Shown here piece after piece: positions 35,304 to 41,863 of a stretch of DNA of 41,863 nt. Source of the DNA: Sideroxydans sp. (GTDB lineage Bacteria; Pseudomonadota; Gammaproteobacteria; Burkholderiales; Gallionellaceae); the NCBI GenBank assembly GCA_027310665.1, contig DAIDAJ010000070.1, forward strand, positions 1 to 41,863. Reading direction: 5' to 3'. The notes beneath the pieces are model-generated. The model searched no databases and was not told where the DNA came from. It saw only the letters and a program-made list of their open reading frames with translations. Within the stretch, counting starts at the first letter, position 1; each line of letters opens with the position of its first letter. Both the position numbers and the translations under genes were made by a program.

Positions 35304-36752
35304 TTACCGCTTCTGCACCCACTCGATCAGCGCATCCTGCGCATCCTGCCCCGCTTTGGCGTAGGGATGGTTGATGAAGAACACGACGATCCATTCCTTG
35401 CCGCTCTTCGAGCGCACATAACCCGCGATGGTCTTCACCCCTTCCAGCGTGCCAGTCTTGAGGTGGGCATGGCTGGCCGCGGGACTTTCCTTGAGGCGCC
35501 TTTTCACCGAACCGTCCACGCCGAGGATGGGCAACGAGGCCTGCAGTTCGGCACTCAGCGGATCGTCATAGGCGTGCTGCAACAGCTGGGCCATGTGAGC
35601 GGCGCTGATGCGTTCCTTGCGCGAGAGACCGGCGCCATTCTCCAGTACCACTTCCTTGAAATCGAGCCGGTTGCGTGCCAGCCAGGTCTGCATGACGAAC
35701 AAACTGCGTTCGATGCTGAGCGGGTGCGAGTTGAAGCTCTCGTTTGTGTCGGTTGTTGTCGATGCGGCCGGGTCGTCCAGCGGCGGCGCCGCTTCGCCCA
35801 GGGTCAGGAACAATTGCCGGGCCATGACGTTATTGCTGAATTTATTTATGTCGCGAATGACTGCGCTCAGGGGTTCAGACCGGTGCACGGAAAAAAGTTT
35901 TGCATTGCTGTTTGCCACCCCTTCACGTTCTGTGCCTTGCAGGGTGCCGCCGAGTTCTTTCCACACGGCGCTGAACAAGGCGCCCACATAGCGGGTGTGC
36001 GGCATCACGCTGAGGTTCTGTTCGCGTTCACCGCAGCCCATGGGATAGTCGCCCTGCAGCACGACGCTGTCGCCTTTCGGTTGTACGAGGAATGAATCAT
36101 CCCAATTGTCGCAATTCACCTTGCTGTCATTGGGTGTCAGTTGGTTGTCCAGCGTCACGCCGTCGAGCGGGGGTTCGCTGACGACTTTCAGGCCAGCACC
36201 GTCCGGCATGTAACGCAAGCGGAGCGTGTTGAAGTTGAGCAATAACGCGTCGGGGCCCACGTTGTAGGCACGCATCGGGTCGGCGTCGAAGTTACCCGGG
36301 TCGTACGGTGGCAGGTCGAAATAACTGCGGTCGAGGATCAGGTCGCCGCGTATTTCGCGCAGGCCGCGCGCGCGCAGTTCGCCCAGCCACAGCCAGAACT
36401 GCTTGATCGTGAATTTCGGATCGCCATAACCTTTGAGGATCAGGTTGCCGCTCAGCACGCCGTCCTTCAGGTCGCCATCGATATAAGCCTCGGTCTTCCA
36501 GGTATAGGCAGGGCCGAGCAGGTCGAGCGCCGCAAATGTGGTGAGCAGCTTCATGGTCGAAGCCGGGCTCATCGGGCGCTGCGCATTGATGCTGATGAGC
36601 GGGGCATGCTTGCCCGTTTCCCGCACCACGACGGCGATGCCGGATTGCGGGATGTGTGCTTCCTTCAGCTTCTGGGCGACTGTCGCCGGGAGCGAAACGG
36701 CTTGAACACCGGTTGCAAGGCAAAGCAGGAGCAAAACGTACAGGTGTTTCAT
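35304..36752 (-). CDS. dacB: D-alanyl-D-alanine carboxypeptidase/endopeptidase (PBP4 type)
   Basis: Periplasmic peptidoglycan hydrolase of the S13 family. 482 aa. Signal peptide MKHLYVLLLLCLATGVQA. Active-site tetrad S65-T-M-K68 in SPASTMK, SNN in NKFSNNVMARQ, and KTG in HLKTGTLEGVKT. A large inserted domain between motifs 1 and 2 (about 95-260) is typical of PBP4. The start codon overlaps the bioA stop as ATGA, so it is translated from the same mRNA. Confidence 0.96.
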   Translation of the reverse strand: MKHLYVLLLLCLATGVQAVSLPATVAQKLKEAHIPQSGIAVVVRETGKHAPLISINAQRPMSPASTMKLLTTFAALDLLGPAYTWKTEAYIDGDLKDGVLSGNLILKGYGDPKFTIKQFWLWLGELRARGLREIRGDLILDRSYFDLPPYDPGNFDADPMRAYNVGPDALLLNFNTLRLRYMPDGAGLKVVSEPPLDGVTLDNQLTPNDSKVNCDNWDDSFLVQPKGDSVVLQGDYPMGCGEREQNLSVMPHTRYVGALFSAVWKELGGTLQGTEREGVANSNAKLFSVHRSEPLSAVIRDINKFSNNVMARQLFLTLGEAAPPLDDPAASTTTDTNESFNSHPLSIERSLFVMQTWLARNRLDFKEVVLENGAGLSRKERISAAHMAQLLQHAYDDPLSAELQASLPILGVDGSVKRRLKESPAASHAHLKTGTLEGVKTIAGYVRSKSGKEWIVVFFINHPYAKAGQDAQDALIEWVQKR

Positions 36753-38083
36753 ATCAGACGATCGATCACTTTCAGCGTATGTGTGACGAGGAATTGCATC
36801 TCGTCTTCGCGAATGACATAGGGGGGCATGAAATATACCGTGTTGCCCATCGGACGTAACAGCAACTCATGTTGGAGTCCGAGACTGAAGCAACGCTGGG
36901 CGAAGTCGGCATGCGGCGTGTCCACTTCGAAGGCCCAGACCATGCCGGTGTTGCGGACGTTCCTTACCCCGGGATGGTCGCGCAACGGCTGCGCGATGCG
37001 GTTGAAGAAAGCGGCCTTGGCGCGGTTGACGTCGAGCACATCGTCCTCGGCAAAGATATCCAGCGTGGCGAGCGCGGCGCGGCAGGCCAGCGGGTTGCCG
37101 GTGTAGGAATGCGAATGCAGGAAACCGCGCGCGGTCTCGTCGGCATAGAAGGCGCGATAGACATCGTCAGTCGTCATGACCACCGACAGCGGCAGGTAGC
37201 CGCCGGTGATGCCTTTGGAGAGCAACAGGAAGTCGGGTCTGATGTCTGCCTGTTCGCAGGCGAACATCGTCCCCGTCCTGCCCATGCCGACAGCGATCTC
37301 GTCGGCGATGAGGTGCACGTTGAATTTACTGCAAAGCTCACGTGCTTTGCTCAAATAGACCGGGTGGTACATCGCCATGCCTGCCGCGCCCTGGATCAGC
37401 GGCTCGACGATGAAGGCGGCAATGTTCGCGTGATGCTCCTGCAGATGCGCTTCGAGTGCGGTTGCGCAGCGTAGCGCGTAGTCCTCGGCGCTTTCGCCCG
37501 CTTCCGCATTGCGCCAGTCGGGGCAAGGGACTGTGGCATTCTGTTTGATCAGCGCGCCGTAAGCGTCGCGGAACAACGCGACATCGGTGACAGACAGTGC
37601 GCCCAGCGTCTCGCCGTGGTAGCTGTTCTGCAGGCTGATGAATTCCGTTTTCTGCGGCCGGCCGGTATTGCGCCAGTAATGGGCGCTCATCTTCAGGGCG
37701 ATCTCGGTGGCGGAAGCGCCGTCCGAACCGTAGAAGCAATGGCCCAGGCCGGCAGGGGCGAGTGTGCGCAGTCTTTCCGACAGCTGCACCACCGGCTCGT
37801 GGGTAAAGCCGGCCAGCATGACATGTTCCAGTTTGCCAAGCTGGTCGGCAAGGGCGGCGTTGATGCGCGGGTTGCAATGGCCGAACAGGTTCACCCACCA
37901 GGAACTCACCGTGTCCAGGTAGCGCTTGCCGTCAAGATCGTATAGCCACACGCCTTCGCCGCGTGCGATCGGAACCAGCGGCAGCGTTTCGTGCCGTTTC
38001 ATCTGGGTGCAGGGATGCCATACGGCGGAAAGGCTGCGCTCGAGCAGGTCGGAATTGGAAGGGTGTGGCATGCGCAGAATCAT
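36749..38083 (-). CDS. bioA: Adenosylmethionine-8-amino-7-oxononanoate aminotransferase
   Basis: PLP-dependent aminotransferase of biotin synthesis, using SAM as amino donor to make 7,8-diaminopelargonate. About 444 aa. VWHPCTQMKRH near the N-terminus, VSSWWVNLFGHCNP and FYGSDGASATEIALKM are BioA marks; the PLP lysine is in LLLSKGITGGYLPLS. Three in-frame starts are possible (38125, 38083, 38071), none with a Shine-Dalgarno; 38083 and 38071 both give homologue-like N-termini. Ends overlapping dacB. The rest of the biotin genes are not in the window. Confidence 0.95.
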   Translation of the reverse strand: MILRMPHPSNSDLLERSLSAVWHPCTQMKRHETLPLVPIARGEGVWLYDLDGKRYLDTVSSWWVNLFGHCNPRINAALADQLGKLEHVMLAGFTHEPVVQLSERLRTLAPAGLGHCFYGSDGASATEIALKMSAHYWRNTGRPQKTEFISLQNSYHGETLGALSVTDVALFRDAYGALIKQNATVPCPDWRNAEAGESAEDYALRCATALEAHLQEHHANIAAFIVEPLIQGAAGMAMYHPVYLSKARELCSKFNVHLIADEIAVGMGRTGTMFACEQADIRPDFLLLSKGITGGYLPLSVVMTTDDVYRAFYADETARGFLHSHSYTGNPLACRAALATLDIFAEDDVLDVNRAKAAFFNRIAQPLRDHPGVRNVRNTGMVWAFEVDTPHADFAQRCFSLGLQHELLLRPMGNTVYFMPPYVIREDEMQFLVTHTLKVIDRLI

Positions 38084-38139
38084 AACGGAGTTTGCTTGGG
38101 GCGTAATATAAGGCATCGACAACATTCCGGGAGGAAGCC

Positions 38140-39198
38140 ATGCGAATCTTGGTTACGGGCGGGACAGGCTTGATCGGGCGCCATCTGTGCAAGGCCTTGC
38201 TGGCGGAAGGGCATCTTCTGACCGTACTGAGCCGGCATCCGGAGACGGTGGCGGTGAAATGCGGTGCAACAGTGCGGCCACGACGCGGTGGGGCGGCGCC
38301 CTCAGGTGCGGGAGTGGCCGCATCGCACCTCCTCCCGCAAACGGCTGGCTTCGCCATAACCAGCGACTTGGTGAGCGTTGTTGGCTCGCCTAGTCGAATG
38401 GCTAGCAGTTCTATCAGTAACGTGTCGGAGGTGCGGCCCATGGCGTCGCTCAACGAATGGCTGCCGGACCGGACCTTCGACGCAGTCATCAATCTGGCGG
38501 GTGAGCCGATTGTGGACGCATACTGGTCGCAGCAACGCAAGCAGGTACTGCGGGACAGTCGCATCGGATTGACCGAAAAACTGGTGCAATGCATCGCCGC
38601 GGCCAAACAGAAACCCTCGGTCCTGTTGAGTGGTTCGGCCGTCGGCTATTACGGCGACGGTGGGGATGCGGAACTGGATGAGACTTCGTCAGCCGGAAAC
38701 GATTTCGCGGCGCAACTCTGCATTGACTGGGAAGAGGCGGCGCTGGCCGCTGAAAAGCACTCGGTGCGCGTCTGTCTGTTGCGAACAGGACTCGTATTGA
38801 GCAAAAGCGGCGGACTGCTCGGAAAAATGCTATTGCCGTTCAGGCTGGGGTTGGGTGCCCGCCTGGGTAGTGGCAGGCAATGGATGAGCTGGATCCACAT
38901 CGAGGATTACGTCGCGTCGGTATTGCGATTGCTTAACAACGACCAGATGCGCGGTCCGTTCAATATGACGGCGCCACAGCCGGTGACGAACGCCGAATTC
39001 ACGCGTACGTTGGCCAAATCATTGCATCGGCCCGCCTTCTCGTTTGCTCCGGAGCCGGTTTTAAGGCTGGTCATGGGGGAACGCGCCGTGCTGCTGGTGG
39101 AGGGGCAGCGCGTGCTACCTGCAAAGCTGGTCGCGGCGGGTGGACAATTTAGATACTCCGATCTTGCCGGCGCATTGGATGACTTGTTACATCAGTAA
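38140..39198 (+). CDS. TIGR01777-family NAD(P)-binding epimerase/oxidoreductase with 53-residue in-frame insertion
   Basis: Atypical SDR of the YfcH/SulA group; function not firmly known. 352 aa versus about 295-300 for the family. N-terminal Rossmann motif TGGTGLIGRHLC (about 7-18), NLAGEPI, LLSGSAVGYYGD with the active-site region, MSWIHIEDYV, and C-terminal LVEGQRVLPAKL. After residue 45 (KCGATVR) comes a low-complexity Gly/Ala/Ser-rich stretch up to MASLNEW at about 100, which has no counterpart in the family. It coincides with a 159-bp insertion marked by 8-bp direct repeats. Strong ribosome site GGAGGAAG at 7-14 nt before the ATG. Whether the protein still folds is unknown. Confidence 0.88.
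   Translation: MRILVTGGTGLIGRHLCKALLAEGHLLTVLSRHPETVAVKCGATVRPRRGGAAPSGAGVAASHLLPQTAGFAITSDLVSVVGSPSRMASSSISNVSEVRPMASLNEWLPDRTFDAVINLAGEPIVDAYWSQQRKQVLRDSRIGLTEKLVQCIAAAKQKPSVLLSGSAVGYYGDGGDAELDETSSAGNDFAAQLCIDWEEAALAAEKHSVRVCLLRTGLVLSKSGGLLGKMLLPFRLGLGARLGSGRQWMSWIHIEDYVASVLRLLNNDQMRGPFNMTAPQPVTNAEFTRTLAKSLHRPAFSFAPEPVLRLVMGERAVLLVEGQRVLPAKLVAAGGQFRYSDLAGALDDLLHQ
38272..38438. mobile_element. Putative 151-bp insertion with 8-bp target duplication inside epimerase gene
   Basis: GTGCGGCC occurs at 38272-38279 and again at 38431-38438; removing one copy and the intervening 151 bp (159 bp, 53 codons) restores a family-length protein in frame. The inserted DNA holds internal inverted repeats, for example TGCGGCCAC with GTGGCCGCA and GGTGCG with CGCACC near its left end, so its RNA would fold. 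No transposase and no obvious terminal inverted repeats. Likely a small mobile repeat. Confidence 0.6.
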
Positions 39199-39231
39199 CA
39201 TCAAGCTTTTTATATAAATTTCTTCGTCGCC

Positions 39232-39258
39232 CTTGAATTCTGGCGGTACAGCCCCTAT
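39232..39258 (+). promoter_or_regulatory. Sigma32-type heat-shock promoter of groES-groEL
   Basis: CTTGAA (39232-39237) and CCCCTAT (39252-39258) with a 14-bp gap match the sigma32 consensus closely. Transcription should start at about 39265, inside the CIRCE element. Confidence 0.7.
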
Positions 39259-39260
39259 CA

Positions 39261-39287
39261 TTGGCAGTCGCAGGTGGGGAGTGCTAA
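39261..39287. promoter_or_regulatory. CIRCE operator for HrcA repressor
   Basis: TTGGCAGTC-N9-GAGTGCTAA. The right arm is the perfect CIRCE half-site; the left arm matches TTAGCACTC at seven of nine positions. Its location over the predicted transcription start gives HrcA repression on top of sigma32 activation. Confidence 0.85.
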
Positions 39288-39377
39288 CAGGTAATCCGGT
39301 TGGCCAGTCCGAGTAGCGATCAACGCTAACGTCCCGCCCACGTTTTTAATCAACTCACTGTTTTTAGGAGATAAAGC

Positions 39378-39668
39378 ATGAAGATTCGTCCTTTGCACGA
39401 CCGTGTCATCGTCAAGCGCATGGAAGAAGAGCGTAAGACAGCATCCGGTATCGTTATTCCCGATGCGGCCACCGAGAAGCCTGACCAGGGCGAGATCGTC
39501 GCCGTAGGCAACGGCAAGATGGGTGACGACGGTAAATTGCAACCTATGAACGTCAAAATCGGTGACCGTGTGTTGTTCGGCAAATATTCCGGCCAAGCAT
39601 TCAAGATCGATGGTGTTGAGCTGCTGCAGATGCGTGAAGACGACATCATCGGCGTGATCGAAAAATAA
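39378..39668 (+). CDS. groES: Co-chaperonin GroES
   Basis: Heptameric lid of the GroEL chaperonin. 96 aa, full length. [14 protein letters not shown] start, mobile loop [15 protein letters not shown], and C-terminal [11 protein letters not shown]. Shine-Dalgarno AGGAG 7 nt before the ATG. First gene of the heat-shock operon; 108 bp before groEL. Confidence 0.99.
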   Translation: MKIRPLHDRVIVKRMEEERKTASGIVIPDAATEKPDQGEIVAVGNGKMGDDGKLQPMNVKIGDRVLFGKYSGQAFKIDGVELLQMREDDIIGVIEK

Positions 39669-39758
39669 TTATTCGCCAGTCGAAGAAATATTTTCAGTGC
39701 AGGCTGAATTTCGGGGCGTAGCTCTGATGCCTTGCCGGAACTAGAAGTACTTAAATGA

Positions 39759-41423
<1,665 letters not shown>

Positions 41424-41467
41424 CTTAACCTACTGCGCGACCTGATTTACCCGTAAAGGGTAGGCCG

Positions 41468-41499
41468 ATGGGTGCCCGGCGGCTTTCGCCGCCACCCAT
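41468..41499. repeat. Bulged GC-rich hairpin downstream of groEL
   Basis: ATGGGT ... GGCGGC-TTTC-GCCGCC-ACCCAT with an extra GCCC on the left arm. No T-tract follows, so probably part of the dispersed repeat or an mRNA-stability structure rather than a terminator. Confidence 0.55.
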
Positions 41500-41505
41500 T
41501 CGCTC

Positions 41506-41612
41506 GCGGCGTTGCGCGGTGCTCGAAATCCTCATGTACTTAATGTACATTCCGGTTTCTGTGCTCCGTGCGCCTTGCACTCAAGTCGCTCGCTACGGTT
41601 CGGGCGCTTGAA
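41506..41612. repeat. Dispersed repeat related to 33721-33815
   Basis: Contains CTCATGTACTT then AATGTACATTCCGG, a TGTGCTCCGTGCGCC segment and CTCAAGTCGCTCGCTACGG. The order and wording match the copy upstream of ubiD over about 50 bp. Confidence 0.5.
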
Positions 41613-41620
41613 ACACCCGA

Positions 41621-41651
41621 CAAACCCCGCCAAAAGCGGGGTTTGTTTTTT
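41621..41651 (+). terminator. Rho-independent terminator of groESL
   Basis: Perfect 10-bp stem CAAACCCCGC / GCGGGGTTTG around the loop CAAAA, followed by six T residues. Confidence 0.92.
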
Positions 41652-41654
41652 ATA

Positions 41655-41683
41655 TTGCCCGCCGTGCGGCTAGCCGCTACAAT
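41655..41683 (+). promoter_or_regulatory. Promoter of tRNA-Phe
   Basis: TTGCCC (41655-41660), 17-bp spacer, TACAAT (41678-41683), followed by a GC-rich discriminator GCGCGCC, the hallmark of stringently controlled stable-RNA promoters. Start predicted near 41690, giving about 40 nt of 5' leader. Confidence 0.7.
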
Positions 41684-41728
41684 GCGCGCCTTCGTTTTAC
41701 CCAACCCGCTAGGGAAGGGCGAAAAAAC

Positions 41729-41804
41729 GGCCTGGTAGCTCAGTCGGTAGAGCAGAGGATTGAAAATCCTTGTGTCGGTGGTTCGATTCCGCCCCGGGCC
41801 ACCA
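41729..41804 (+). tRNA. tRNA-Phe (anticodon GAA)
   Basis: 76 nt with encoded CCA. Acceptor arm GGCCTGG / CCGGGCC (one T-G pair), D-arm with AGCTCAGTCGGTAGAGC, anticodon loop ATTGAAAAT giving GAA, variable loop GTGTC, T-arm GGTGGTTCGATTCCGCC. Confidence 0.98.
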
Positions 41805-41811
41805 ATACCTG

Positions 41812-41839
41812 AAGGGCTCGCAAAGGTGCGAGCCCTTTT
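41812..41839 (+). terminator. Terminator of tRNA-Phe
   Basis: Perfect 11-bp stem AAGGGCTCGCA / TGCGAGCCCTT with loop AAGG, then a short T-run. Confidence 0.85.
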
Positions 41840-41863
41840 GAATTTCTATAATCGTCATCGTGC

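Larger units (their letters stand above)
41424..41728. other. groEL to tRNA-Phe gap: repeats, terminator and promoter
   Basis: No gene. Holds a stable hairpin with 6+6 bp paired arms (41468-41499), a dispersed repeat (41506-41612), the groESL terminator (41621-41651) and the tRNA promoter (41655-41683). Confidence 0.7.

Overview
The window looks like the chromosome of a Gram-negative betaproteobacterium, probably in the Nitrosomonadales/Gallionellaceae area. That placement is inference from gene families and layout. Pointers are the metK / SAH riboswitch / ahcY / DUF360 membrane protein / metF order, two consecutive LpxL-type acyltransferases, bioA-dacB, ubiD, a groESL operon with both a sigma32-like promoter and a CIRCE operator, and short GC-rich dispersed repeats of a kind common in betaproteobacteria. 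No marker gene fixes the genus.

Left edge (1-2319): the 5' three quarters of an RND efflux pump gene on the minus strand, cut by the window edge. After about 950 bp of non-coding, repeat-rich DNA comes a compact defence operon on the plus strand (3273-12424): hsdM, hsdS, an unrecognised 303-aa gene, a GIY-YIG/DUF4357 nuclease, a winged-helix-MNT nucleotidyltransferase, a HEPN protein and hsdR. Several junctions are ATGA overlaps. A type I restriction-modification system has therefore been opened between hsdS and hsdR to hold four accessory genes, including a MNT/HEPN toxin-antitoxin-like pair with its own promoter and operator-like palindrome. A 26-bp near-perfect direct repeat lies on each side (2795-2820 and 12524-12549). 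The left copy abuts a 351-bp segment with 32-bp terminal inverted repeats. The right copy runs into one of two 92-bp inverted repeats that enclose a lone membrane-protein gene (12913-13368). This whole stretch, 2.8-13.5 kb, is the accessory region and the most interesting part of the window.

13.7-26 kb: housekeeping genes. They are a P3A-type H+-ATPase, a SAM methyltransferase, a 73-aa unknown protein, soluble lytic transglycosylase (slt) overlapping cca, a small two-helix membrane protein, a hypoxanthine/uracil-type DNA glycosylase behind a MidA-family methyltransferase, then divergently a pteridine-reductase-like SDR, ttcA and a coiled-coil lipoprotein.

26-32 kb (minus strand): yhcH-like and trhP (tRNA U34 hydroxylation), then the activated-methyl-cycle operon metK-ahcY-(DUF360 protein)-metF, with a clear S-adenosylhomocysteine riboswitch between metK and ahcY. 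32-39 kb: two lipid A acyltransferases, ubiD, the bioA-dacB pair on the minus strand, and a TIGR01777-type epimerase carrying an in-frame 159-bp insertion bounded by 8-bp direct repeats. 39.2-41.8 kb: heat-shock-controlled groES-groEL, a dispersed repeat, a strong terminator and tRNA-Phe(GAA) with its own promoter and terminator.

No CRISPR array, rRNA, intact transposase or integrase gene was seen.
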